From Oligoflexia bacterium (GTDB lineage: Bacteria; Bdellovibrionota; UBA1018; CAIMNF01), in assembly GCA_903858975.1 (NCBI GenBank), contig CAIOKW010000144.1, positions 1 to 5,262 of the forward strand: a stretch of DNA of 5,262 nt. The letters are read 5' to 3'. Below are positions 1 to 5,262 of the stretch, one piece after another. The notes beneath the pieces are model-generated. The model was given only the letters and a program-made list of their open reading frames with translations, did no database searches and was not told the DNA's origin. Numbering within the stretch: position 1 is the first letter of the stretch; the number at the start of each line of letters is the position of its first letter. Made by a program: the position numbers and the translations under genes.

Positions 1-865
1 GCTGAATCACTTCCATACGATCCCGAAGGGCCGATGGAATGGTAGACAGATCGTTACAGGTAGCGATGAACATCACATTGGTGAGGTCAAACGGTACGTT
101 CAAGTAGTGATCTCTGAATGCGTAATTCTGTTCAGGATCGAGCACTTCGAGAAGAGCCGCTGATGGATCGCCGCGGAAGTCGCTCCCCAGCTTGTCGATT
201 TCGTCCAGAACGAAGACGGGGTTATTGGTTCCCGCTTGTTTCATTCCTTGGATCACACGACCCGGAAGGGCGCCGACATAGGTGCGGCGGTGACCACGAA
301 TTTCGGCTTCATCTTTTACACCACCCAGAGAGATACGAACGAATTCGCGTCCCAAGGCTTTAGCAATTGATTTACCGAGTGAGGTTTTACCTACTCCTGG
401 AGGGCCCGAGAAACAAAGGATTGGCCCCTTCATGTTATCTTTCTTCAATTTGCGAACCGCGAGAAATTCAATGATCCGCTCTTTAATCATGTCTAGCTTA
501 TAGTGGTCTTCATCTAAAATGTCCTTAGCATGATCTAGATCAAGATTGTCTGGGCTTGACTTACCCCATGGGGTATCAGTCATCCATTCAATGTAAGTGC
601 GCATCATTGAAGCTTCTGAACTTTCAGGGTGCATGCGTTCAAGACGTTGAAGTTGCTTCATGGTCTCTTGTTCAACGTTTGCAGGCATCTTAGCGTTCAT
701 GATCTTTTCGCGAAGTTCAGAGATTTCTTCACCTTTAGGGTCATTATCTCCGAGTTCACTCTTGATTTGCTTCATTTGCTCGCGAAGGAAGTATTCCTTT
801 TGAGACTTAGTAATTTCATCCTTAGTCTGAGAGCGGATCTTCGCTTGAATCGAAAGAACCTCCAT
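1..865 (-). CDS. lon: Lon protease, coiled-coil and AAA+ part (3' partial, downstream of in-frame amber codon)
   Basis: This frame continues the Lon reading frame after the amber codon and stays open for 288 codons to the left edge. The proteolytic domain with its Ser-Lys dyad lies outside the window. Counting from the ATG at 865, residues 1-145 are the helical/coiled-coil region, including SQKEYFLREQMKQIK (21-35) and the Lon-typical TPWGKSS. The AAA+ module follows: Walker A GPPGVGKT (154-161), GHRRTYVGALPG (191-202), Walker B VFVLDEID (217-224), sensor-1 ATCND (268-272) and LRDRMEVI (280-287). These motifs identify an ATP-dependent Lon that degrades misfolded and regulatory proteins in the cytosol. 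All visible AAA+ motifs are intact, so there is no sign of long decay. The ATG at 865-863 directly abuts the TAG. No Shine-Dalgarno precedes it (the upstream bases are A-rich), so separate translation would need termination-reinitiation. Normally this would be one polypeptide with the 866-1495 segment. The Lon identity is very secure; expression as a separate protein is uncertain. Confidence 0.88.
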   Translation of the reverse strand, partial: MEVLSIQAKIRSQTKDEITKSQKEYFLREQMKQIKSELGDNDPKGEEISELREKIMNAKMPANVEQETMKQLQRLERMHPESSEASMMRTYIEWMTDTPWGKSSPDNLDLDHAKDILDEDHYKLDMIKERIIEFLAVRKLKKDNMKGPILCFSGPPGVGKTSLGKSIAKALGREFVRISLGGVKDEAEIRGHRRTYVGALPGRVIQGMKQAGTNNPVFVLDEIDKLGSDFRGDPSAALLEVLDPEQNYAFRDHYLNVPFDLTNVMFIATCNDLSTIPSALRDRMEVIQ

Positions 866-868
866 CTA
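866..868 (-). other. In-frame amber codon interrupting lon, immediately followed by ATG
   Basis: On the minus strand the sequence reads AAA AAA TAG ATG GAG GTT, with unambiguous Lon protein both before and after in the same frame. The lesion is a substitution rather than an indel, because the frame does not change across it. The stop falls at the boundary between the N-terminal domain and the coiled-coil/AAA+ region. TAG is also the terminator of the MinD/ParA gene in this window (3307-3309), where read-through would run out of frame into the next gene. That argues that TAG is a true stop in this organism. Confidence 0.85.
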
Positions 869-1495
869 TTTTTTGAGGATTTCATTAATTTTTTGTAGTT
901 TCGCAAATGGATCATGAGTTTCAAGCACTTCTTGAGCTGTGCTGACTTTCAATCCAAGATTGGAAGCAACCAGGTCCGCAAGGCGGCTTGGTTCTGTGAT
1001 GTTCTCAAGAACCATCATGATGTCTGGAGCAAGAACTTTGCCGAGACTGATCATACGCTCAATCTGTTCTTTGATCGTACGCATGATTGCTTCAGATTCA
1101 GATTTCTTCTCATTCTGAAGTTCTTGGATTTGCTCCACTTGAACTTCGTAGAATGGTTGTGTCTGACTGAATTTCTTCACGCGAGCTTTACAAAGCCCTT
1201 GAGTAAGAATCTTGATTCGACCATCAGGAAGCTTACGCATTCTCATGATCATTGCAACTGTACCTGTTTCGTAAATTCCGTCAGGGCTAGGTTGTTCATC
1301 AGCAATATTTTTTTGTGATGATAAAAAGATGAGTCGATCAGTTTTGGACAATGCTTCCTCAACGCTACGGATTGAAGAATCACGTCCAACAAACAATGGA
1401 ATGATCATATAGGGAAAAACAACAATATCCCTTACAGGAAGCATCGGTAGTGTTTGTGGGATCTCAATTTGTTCGCCGTCGTAATTTGTTACCAT
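866..1495 (-). CDS. lon: Lon protease N-terminal domain, ended by an in-frame TAG at codon 210
   Basis: This encodes 209 residues forming the Lon N-terminal (LON/PUA-like) substrate-recognition domain. The diagnostic start is LPMLPVRDIVVFPYMIIPLFVGR at about residues 16-38, split here as LPMLPVRDIVVFPYM and IIPLFVGR. It is followed by MRMRKLPDGRIKILTQG and a helical bundle ending in LQKINEILKK. The ATG at 1495 is well supported by a strong Shine-Dalgarno, GGAGGG (1499-1504), 3 nt upstream of the start. A complete Lon is usually near 800 residues, and the same frame continues as Lon immediately after the TAG (866-868). This is therefore an interrupted gene, not a stand-alone small protein. The expected residue at the stop is Glu, and GAG to TAG is a single G-to-T change. 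The alternatives are a pseudogene, a split Lon with reinitiation, readthrough, or a base-call error. The LON domain alone has no ATPase or protease activity. Confidence 0.88.
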   Translation of the reverse strand: MVTNYDGEQIEIPQTLPMLPVRDIVVFPYMIIPLFVGRDSSIRSVEEALSKTDRLIFLSSQKNIADEQPSPDGIYETGTVAMIMRMRKLPDGRIKILTQGLCKARVKKFSQTQPFYEVQVEQIQELQNEKKSESEAIMRTIKEQIERMISLGKVLAPDIMMVLENITEPSRLADLVASNLGLKVSTAQEVLETHDPFAKLQKINEILKK

Positions 1496-1498
1496 TTA

Positions 1499-1504
1499 CC
1501 CTCC
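1499..1504 (-). promoter_or_regulatory. Strong Shine-Dalgarno of lon
   Basis: On the minus strand the sequence reads GGAGGG-TAA-ATG, a near-perfect anti-16S match 3 nt before the start codon at 1495. It fixes the Lon start and argues that the gene is still meant to be translated efficiently. Confidence 0.8.
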
Positions 1505-1563
1505 AACAGGTTGTACTCAAGGAACAGTTCGGAGTTCGTTTGAGATTGCTTTAGGGTTTTGTT

Positions 1564-1593
1564 TTTATTGATTAATAAAACAATAATGGTCAA
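1564..1593 (-). promoter_or_regulatory. Candidate sigma-70-type promoter for lon
   Basis: On the minus strand, TTGACC (1588-1593; 5 of 6 to TTGACA) is followed after 18 bp by AATAAA (1564-1569; 4 of 6 to TATAAT), in a very AT-rich stretch. Transcription would begin near 1557 and give a leader of about 60 nt. The -35 lies in the spacer of the inverted repeat at 1581-1602. This would give lon its own promoter in addition to read-through from the upstream operon. The support is consensus resemblance only; no sigma-32-type promoter was found. Confidence 0.35.
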
Positions 1594-1602
1594 GTATTAT
1601 TG
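1581..1602. repeat. Perfect 7-bp inverted repeat between rluD and lon
   Basis: Arms CAATAAT (1581-1587) and ATTATTG (1596-1602) are exact reverse complements separated by 8 bp. On the minus strand the second arm is followed by TTTTATT, so as RNA it resembles a weak, AT-rich intrinsic terminator after rluD, with only one G-C pair in the stem. As DNA it is a dyad centred on the candidate lon -35, which is the usual place for a repressor operator. The sequence alone does not decide between these. Confidence 0.45.
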
Positions 1603-1646
1603 CAGAGAGATGGCTTGTTTTCATGGGGTTTTATGTGAAAAAGAGA

Positions 1647-2648
1647 TCAGGAAAAATTTCTGAGTTCCTGAATTAAATTTTGAAATTCAGGAAATGGCTC
1701 AGCCTCAAAGTGAAGTTTTTCGCCTGTGACAGGATGAATAAAGCCTAAAATACGGGCGTGAAGGGCTTGTCCTGGAAGTTTCTTGACGGCTTCTTGAACG
1801 GCGCTCGGCAAGTTTTTCCACTTGGATTGCTGAGAGGTCGGAGTTCCATAGGTAGGATCACCGAGTAAAGAATGATGAAGGTGATTGAGGTGAACGCGTA
1901 CTTGATGGGTACGTCCTGTTTCGAGCGTTGCTTCAATCAATGAGGCGAACAGTGTTTTTCCAGGGACGCCATAGGACTGGAGACAAGAAAAGTGGGAAGT
2001 CGCTTTTCTTCCCCCTTCTACATTCACAGCCATTTTCTTTCGATCCTGCGGACTGCGTCCGAGAGTGGAGCTGAAAGTAAATGCATCACTCCACGCAGGA
2101 GACCCATAGCAAAGAGCCCAGTATTTTCGTTCGATATCGTGCTGAGCGAATAACTTTGAGAGACCCGCATGAGCAAGATCTGACTTGGTGATCACAATGG
2201 CTCCACTGGTATCTTTATCGATGCGATGAACGATGCCTGGCCTTAATTTACCGCCAATTCCGCTTAAATCCTTAATGTGGTACAAAAGCGCATTTACGAG
2301 TGTACCGCTTTTTTGGGTGTCCGATGGGTGAACGGTGAGGCCAGGCTGTTTGTTCACAACGAGGAGGTGTGAGTCCTCAAAAAGAATCTGAAGTGGGATG
2401 TTTTCGGGTTCTACGGAAATCTCAGTTGGCGCGGGAATATTGAGCGTGATTTCAGAGCCAAAGGGTATTCGATCTTTTGAGCGAATGACTTGTTGATTGA
2501 CGGTGATGAACCCCTCATCGATGAGTTTTTGTATTTGAGATCGAGAGAGTTTCGGAATTTCATCTTGGCCCTCGAGGAGTTCAAAGATGTACTTATCGGC
2601 CCGCTCTTCGGATTCGAGCTCGGCCAAGAGAAGCCACTTCTGGTTCAT
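1647..2648 (-). CDS. rluD: RluA/RluD-family 23S rRNA pseudouridine synthase
   Basis: This 333-residue protein is of the usual length for RluD-type enzymes. They isomerise specific uridines of large-subunit rRNA to pseudouridine; RluD of E. coli acts on helix 69 (U1911, U1915, U1917). An N-terminal S4-like RNA-binding domain covers about residues 14-75, with LSRSQIQKLIDEGFITVN. The catalytic domain follows, starting at ILFEDSHLLVVNKQPGLTVHP (89-109; 21 residues). It contains the signature RPGIVHRIDKDTSG (136-149) with catalytic Asp144, the conserved ERKYWAL (Tyr176) and GRTHQVRVHL (245-254), and it ends with HARILGF and HPVTGE. All key residues are present and the frame is intact, ending in TGA. 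The start ATG at 2648 lies 2 nt after the stop of the upstream J-HTH gene, so translation is probably coupled. Assignment to the RluA/C/D family is secure. The choice of RluD over another member rests on the S4 domain and the motif wording. Confidence 0.9.
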   Translation of the reverse strand: MNQKWLLLAELESEERADKYIFELLEGQDEIPKLSRSQIQKLIDEGFITVNQQVIRSKDRIPFGSEITLNIPAPTEISVEPENIPLQILFEDSHLLVVNKQPGLTVHPSDTQKSGTLVNALLYHIKDLSGIGGKLRPGIVHRIDKDTSGAIVITKSDLAHAGLSKLFAQHDIERKYWALCYGSPAWSDAFTFSSTLGRSPQDRKKMAVNVEGGRKATSHFSCLQSYGVPGKTLFASLIEATLETGRTHQVRVHLNHLHHSLLGDPTYGTPTSQQSKWKNLPSAVQEAVKKLPGQALHARILGFIHPVTGEKLHFEAEPFPEFQNLIQELRNFS

Positions 2649-2650
2649 GA

Positions 2651-3304
2651 TTAGTTCTTCTCAGGTTGGGAAGCTTTCATGCGTTCGAGGTATTGTTTAG
2701 TCACCTGTTCCGCAGGAAGCTTTAGGCGTTTGCTCACTTGTTGCAAAAAGCCGCGAACATAAACCTGGGCCGGAAGGCGAGGAAAGTTTTCCTCCTCCAA
2801 AGCATTCAGATAGGCGCGCGATATACGCGTGTAGTCAGAAAGGTCCTCAAGGGTAATGCGCTTCGCTTCGCGAATTCTGCGAATGGCGGGTCCAGACCAG
2901 CTTTGCTCATTGGTTACGATTAAATCTAAGTCGCTCGATTGAGCCTCTGAAGTCTGAACGGGAGCTGAAACCGTAGCCTTTAAGGTCATGCTGGTGAGAG
3001 CTGAGCTGTTTTGAAAGGATAAGTGTCCCGGAGTAGCTGACTCTTGAGGCGCGCCCCCCGTAAGCCCCTGGTTTTGATCGTAAGAACGTCGTTTTTCGGG
3101 ATTTGAAAGGGTTAAATAAGCATTTTCAACATTTTGGAGCATCTGCTCCGTTTCTTCTCTGGAGAACACGCTATAGTGCGCAATGTTGTCTTTTCCGTAA
3201 GCCGATTTCAGCCGCAAGTAGGCCGAGCGAATTTCTTGTGGTGTCGCATCTGGGGTCAGTTCCAGAATGTCGTACAGGCTGAGGGGGTCATCATTGAGAT
3301 GCAT
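2651..3304 (-). CDS. Cytoplasmic J-like domain / RodZ-type helix-turn-helix fusion protein
   Basis: This 217-residue protein has two recognisable modules. Residues 8-77 look like a DnaJ J domain: SLYDILELTPDATPQEIRSA at the start and NAYLTLSNPEKRRSYD at the end. The HPD tripeptide needed to stimulate DnaK is missing, with YGKDN at the expected place, so Hsp70 co-chaperone activity is unlikely. Residues 78-136 are a Ser/Thr/Gln/Ala-rich linker. Residues 138-207 match the RodZ/HTH_25 family: IRRIREAKRITLEDLSDYTR, then ISRAYLNALEEENFPRLPAQ and VYVRGFLQQV. In RodZ this domain contacts the cytoskeletal protein MreB, but this protein has no transmembrane segment after the HTH. The start ATG lies 2 nt after the stop of the MinD/ParA gene and the stop lies 2 nt before rluD, so it is the middle gene of a tight operon. 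Its function is unknown; a role as partner of the neighbouring ATPase is my inference. Confidence 0.85.
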   Translation of the reverse strand: MHLNDDPLSLYDILELTPDATPQEIRSAYLRLKSAYGKDNIAHYSVFSREETEQMLQNVENAYLTLSNPEKRRSYDQNQGLTGGAPQESATPGHLSFQNSSALTSMTLKATVSAPVQTSEAQSSDLDLIVTNEQSWSGPAIRRIREAKRITLEDLSDYTRISRAYLNALEEENFPRLPAQVYVRGFLQQVSKRLKLPAEQVTKQYLERMKASQPEKN

Positions 3305-3306
3305 AT

Positions 3307-4302
3307 CTAATCTGTAAGAGTATGTTCAATTCGGGCTTGTTTCAACAAGTAATTGACGATGCGGTCAATATGAATCGCAATTCGGGAATGAGGGTATTCC
3401 GCGAGAATCGGCTTCATTCTGCGGACCGACTGCCAAACATTTGGCTCATATTCAATGTAACCTAAATAATCGAGGTCTACGCCAAAGTATTTTTTTGCGA
3501 CACTCTTCATCGAAAAACCCACATCGACGTCCGTTTGGGAGCGAGTTTGGTTGATGACCAAGCGAGGCTTAAAGTCTTTGATCGAGTTTTTAAGCTCATT
3601 TGCGAGTGTCGGATTTTGGAAATTCACCTCGTTTAGGAGCTGCTGGGGGGATTGAATTCCAAGTGAATTATTCGGAGTCATGGCCGCTTCAATCAAAGGG
3701 CGAATCGATTCAAATTGAGGTTGGTCTAGCAATCGATTGTAATAGCAAGCCTTCAGGAATCGATAAGCATTTTCAATAGAAGTGGGCTCCGGAAGCGCCG
3801 TAATAATTCCGACCTGCGCAAAATTAAAGAAGTCCAGAGTATAGCTGCTGGTCCCAGCTCCCAAATCGAGGATGACAAATTGATGCTTCATCTGATCGAT
3901 TTGATTGAGCAGGAATTTAATTTTTTCTCGAGAAATCTGGGTGATTTTAAGGTCATCTTTGGCGCCCGCGATCATCTGCAGATTTGGATACTGGGTCTGT
4001 ACAATACAGTCCTTCAGCTCACTTACAGTTCCATTGAGGAAGTCGGAAAGGCATCGTTGAGGCGGACTCTGGCCGAGGACGGTGTGCAAATTTGCTCCAC
4101 CTAAGTCGAGATCAATGACTAGGGTACTCAGTCCTTGCTTGGCCAGCGCAAAGGCAAGTGAAGAGGAAAGCAGGCTTTTTCCAACGCCGCCCTTGCCACC
4201 CCCGATAGCCCAAATTTGTTTCTTGAAATACTGACTACGATGCGAAGTTTGAGCTGGGTCAGCCATGATACGATTATCTCTATATAAAATATTTGTTTCC
4301 AT
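3307..4302 (-). CDS. MinD/ParA-family P-loop ATPase (FlhG/MinD-like)
   Basis: This 331-residue protein of the SIMIBI ATPase class forms ATP-dependent dimers that position cellular structures at membranes or on the nucleoid. The deviant Walker A KGGVGKS is at 37-43, with signature Lys37 and Lys42. LVIDLDLGGANLHTVLG (61-77) is the Walker A' region, and FVILDLGAGTS (142-152) is Walker B. LVINQTRSQTDVDVG (248-262) and GYIEYEPNVWQSVRRMKPIL (281-300) match the MinD/FlhG C-terminal half. The short tail has an IDRIVNYLLKQ helix that could be amphipathic, but no clear MinD membrane-targeting sequence. It is the first gene of the operon and ends with TAG. The start is either 4302 (weak GGCGG about 8 nt upstream) or an internal ATG at 4266 that removes 12 residues; both leave the ATPase complete. 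Its cargo (flagella, cell division, a polar complex) cannot be told from the sequence, because no flagellar or division genes are in view. Confidence 0.88.
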   Translation of the reverse strand: METNILYRDNRIMADPAQTSHRSQYFKKQIWAIGGGKGGVGKSLLSSSLAFALAKQGLSTLVIDLDLGGANLHTVLGQSPPQRCLSDFLNGTVSELKDCIVQTQYPNLQMIAGAKDDLKITQISREKIKFLLNQIDQMKHQFVILDLGAGTSSYTLDFFNFAQVGIITALPEPTSIENAYRFLKACYYNRLLDQPQFESIRPLIEAAMTPNNSLGIQSPQQLLNEVNFQNPTLANELKNSIKDFKPRLVINQTRSQTDVDVGFSMKSVAKKYFGVDLDYLGYIEYEPNVWQSVRRMKPILAEYPHSRIAIHIDRIVNYLLKQARIEHTLTD

Positions 4303-4324
4303 CCTAGAAACCGCCTATGTTTTA

Positions 4325-4352
4325 AGCCTAATTTACAAGGGACGATTGTCAA
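4325..4352 (-). promoter_or_regulatory. Candidate promoter of the MinD/ParA - J-HTH - rluD operon
   Basis: On the minus strand there is a perfect TTGACA (4347-4352), followed after 16 bp by TAGGCT (4325-4330; 3 of 6 to TATAAT). Transcription would begin near 4318, just ahead of the 4302 start, which favours that start over 4266. The -10 is poor, so the call is tentative. Confidence 0.35.
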
Positions 4353-4374
4353 GAGAGAACGAGCAGGTCATACT
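4346..4374 (+). promoter_or_regulatory. Candidate promoter of the lipid-kinase unit
   Basis: On the plus strand, TTGTCA (4346-4351; 5 of 6) is followed after 17 bp by CATACT (4369-4374; 4 of 6). Its -35 overlaps the -35 of the divergent promoter, because the shared bases TTGTCAA read as TTGACAA on the other strand. A start of transcription near 4381 would leave only about 4 nt before the ATG at 4385, which conflicts with use of the AAGGA ribosome site. A weaker alternative is TTGTTT (4293-4298), a 17-bp spacer and TATGTT (4316-4321), which would give a leader of about 57 nt. Confidence 0.3.
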
Positions 4375-4375
4375 A

Positions 4376-4380
4376 AAGGA
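4376..4380 (+). promoter_or_regulatory. Shine-Dalgarno that sets the lipid-kinase start at 4385
   Basis: AAGGA lies 4 nt before the ATG at 4385. The frame is also open upstream to an ATG at 4265. That longer version has no ribosome site that I can see, would overlap the divergent MinD/ParA gene, and would add 40 residues without family similarity. Confidence 0.6.
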
Positions 4381-4384
4381 ACAG

Positions 4385-5044
4385 ATGCAGAAACCAGTAG
4401 ATACGTCACCCTCTTGGCGACTTCGATTAAGAAATGATCTTCACCTTGGCAGAAAAGTTTGGCACTGCAGTATGGGGATCTTTATGGCACTGGTGTACGG
4501 CCTGGGGACCCCTAAGTACGTATGCGTCGCTCTGCTCCTGACCGGGTTTACTTTTTTCATGACAGCCGAATACGCGCGACTTCGCTTTCCAAGGCTCAAT
4601 GCCTTTGCAATCCGAGTCATGGGCCCCATCATGAGAAAGAACGAAGTCAATCGAGTGAGTGGAACTCCCTTTTATGTAGGGTCCGTACTTCTCTCCATCG
4701 CTATTTTTCCAAAGCCGATCGCTATTCTGTCTATCTTGTTTTTAGCGGTAGGTGATCCGATGTCTTCCATCTTCGGAATTACCTGGGGAGATAAGGGGAT
4801 GCGTTTCTCAAACGGAAAGTCACTGATTGGAACGGCCGCAGGAATGGGCGTTTGTGCATTGATTACTTTTTTCTATCTTTTACTCACCGGAGTTCCGGTT
4901 CTTTCTTCCATGTTAATCGCGCTTGCGGGCGGACTTGCGGGTGGCGGGGCAGAAATGATTCCACTCGATATTGACGATAATTTTTCGATCCCCCTGGTGA
5001 GCGGATTAGCACTCTGGGTGGCTTTTTTGATCTTCGGAGTCTGA
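4385..5044 (+). CDS. SEC59/DGK1/VTE5-family membrane lipid kinase (dolichol/phytol/diacylglycerol kinase-like)
   Basis: This is a polytopic membrane protein of 219 residues, counted from the ATG at 4385. The family comprises eukaryotic dolichol kinase SEC59, yeast diacylglycerol kinase DGK1 and plant phytol kinase VTE5, which phosphorylate lipid alcohols using CTP; bacterial members are often called dolichol kinase or cytidylyltransferase-like. Family hallmarks in order are GRKVWH (22-27), AEYARLRFP (61-69), RKNEVNRVSG (84-93), VGDPMSSIFGITWG (122-135), GKSLIGT (144-150), a Gly-rich GGLAGGGAE (182-190) and DIDDNFSIPL (195-204). About six or seven hydrophobic segments occupy roughly 29-60, 96-130, 150-188 and 203-219. 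The likely role is salvage or remodelling of a prenol or glycerolipid in the inner membrane; the bacterial substrate is not deducible. The frame is also open from an ATG at 4265, but 4385 has the better ribosome site. The next gene begins at the base after the TGA stop. Confidence 0.82.
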   Translation: MQKPVDTSPSWRLRLRNDLHLGRKVWHCSMGIFMALVYGLGTPKYVCVALLLTGFTFFMTAEYARLRFPRLNAFAIRVMGPIMRKNEVNRVSGTPFYVGSVLLSIAIFPKPIAILSILFLAVGDPMSSIFGITWGDKGMRFSNGKSLIGTAAGMGVCALITFFYLLLTGVPVLSSMLIALAGGLAGGGAEMIPLDIDDNFSIPLVSGLALWVAFLIFGV

Positions 5045-5262
5045 ATGGACTTACTTAAGCAAACGTCATTGATCTTGGGGCTTGCGAGCCTATCGCTCGG
5101 AGGATGGTCGCTTTTTCGTGATTGGCGAAACAAGGTATCCATTCTGTTTTCGTTTCTCTGTTTGATTGTTTCAGTATGGGCTTTGAGTTTCGTTTCGCAT
5201 GCAACGATTTTGGGGAGGCTCTCCTATGACATCCATTTGTTTTGCAATGTGATGCTCTCTCC
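5045..5262 (+). CDS. N-terminus of a multi-spanning membrane protein (3' partial), possibly a 7TM-type sensor kinase
   Basis: The visible part is 72 complete codons and runs off the right edge. The ATG directly follows the TGA of the lipid-kinase gene and has a good ribosome site, GGAG (5036-5039), 5 nt upstream, so translation is probably coupled. Residues 7-25 (SLILGLASLSLGGWSLF) form one hydrophobic segment, then a short basic stretch RDWRNK, then a second segment at about 32-51 (VSILFSFLCLIVSVWALSFV). The last residues look like the start of a third. The basic loop, Phe-rich second helix and VWAL pattern resemble the 7TM sensor region found at the N-terminus of some histidine kinases and diguanylate cyclases. 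No catalytic domain is visible, so this is a guess. The frame and start are well supported; the function is not. Confidence 0.6.
   Translation, partial: MDLLKQTSLILGLASLSLGGWSLFRDWRNKVSILFSFLCLIVSVWALSFVSHATILGRLSYDIHLFCNVMLS

Noticed and set aside
866..868. TAG reassigned as a sense codon in this organism
   Set aside because: The MinD/ParA gene ends with TAG at 3307-3309 at a natural family length. Reading through it would enter the next gene out of frame, so TAG behaves as a stop.
866..880. Programmed frameshift at the A-rich run before the lon stop
   Set aside because: The downstream Lon sequence is in the same frame as the upstream part. A -1 shift meets TAA after about 15 codons and a +1 shift also leads to a stop, so shifting would not restore Lon.
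914..1318. 134-codon open frame on the plus strand, antisense to lon
   Set aside because: It is a shadow of the Lon coding frame, with no family similarity and no ribosome site. The same applies to the plus-strand frames at 118-363 and 629-898.
1623..1628. CCCCAT on the minus strand as a sigma-32 -10 element for lon
   Set aside because: There is no CTTGAA-like -35 at the required distance, and it lies about 130 nt from the lon start.
4128..4352. 74-codon minus-strand frame overlapping the start of the MinD/ParA gene
   Set aside because: It overlaps the strongly coding ATPase frame out of phase and has no recognisable motif.
4265..4384. 40-residue N-terminal extension of the lipid kinase
   Set aside because: It overlaps the divergent MinD/ParA start, has no Shine-Dalgarno and no family similarity. 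The ATG at 4385 has AAGGA in front of it.

Overview
This window is a chromosomal housekeeping segment of a Gram-negative bacterium of moderate GC content. The combination of a MinD/ParA-type ATPase, a J-like/RodZ-type HTH fusion protein, an RluD-type pseudouridine synthase and Lon, divergent from a SEC59/DGK1-type lipid kinase, suggests a Bdellovibrio-like or other former delta-proteobacterium. That placement is recalled from gene content and protein style, not from a search. I see no mobile element, tRNA, rRNA or CRISPR array.

Minus strand, read from about 4302 down to 1: (1) a MinD/ParA-family P-loop ATPase (3307-4302); (2) a cytoplasmic protein with an N-terminal J-like domain lacking HPD and a C-terminal RodZ-type HTH (2651-3304); (3) an RluA/RluD-family 23S rRNA pseudouridine synthase (1647-2648). 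These three are separated by only 2 nt each and form a clear operon. A 151-nt gap with a possible promoter and a perfect 7-bp inverted repeat follows. Then comes lon, which runs off the left edge.

The lon reading frame is interrupted by one in-frame amber codon (866-868). It falls at the junction between the N-terminal substrate-binding domain and the coiled-coil/AAA+ part. The downstream frame is open for 288 codons, retains its AAA+ motifs, and begins with an ATG directly after the TAG. Lon is therefore either inactivated or split by a point mutation, made as two reinitiated polypeptides, or hit by a sequence error. This is the most unusual observation in the window.

Plus strand: a divergent transcription unit starts near 4385. 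It holds a membrane protein of the SEC59/DGK1/VTE5 (dolichol/phytol/diacylglycerol kinase) family, followed without any gap by the start of a multi-spanning membrane protein cut by the right edge. The intergenic region of about 82 bp carries back-to-back promoter-like hexamers.

Apart from the interrupted lon and the J-HTH/MinD pair, whose cellular role is not established here, the content is ordinary. I did not find convincing evidence of a wholly new multi-gene system.
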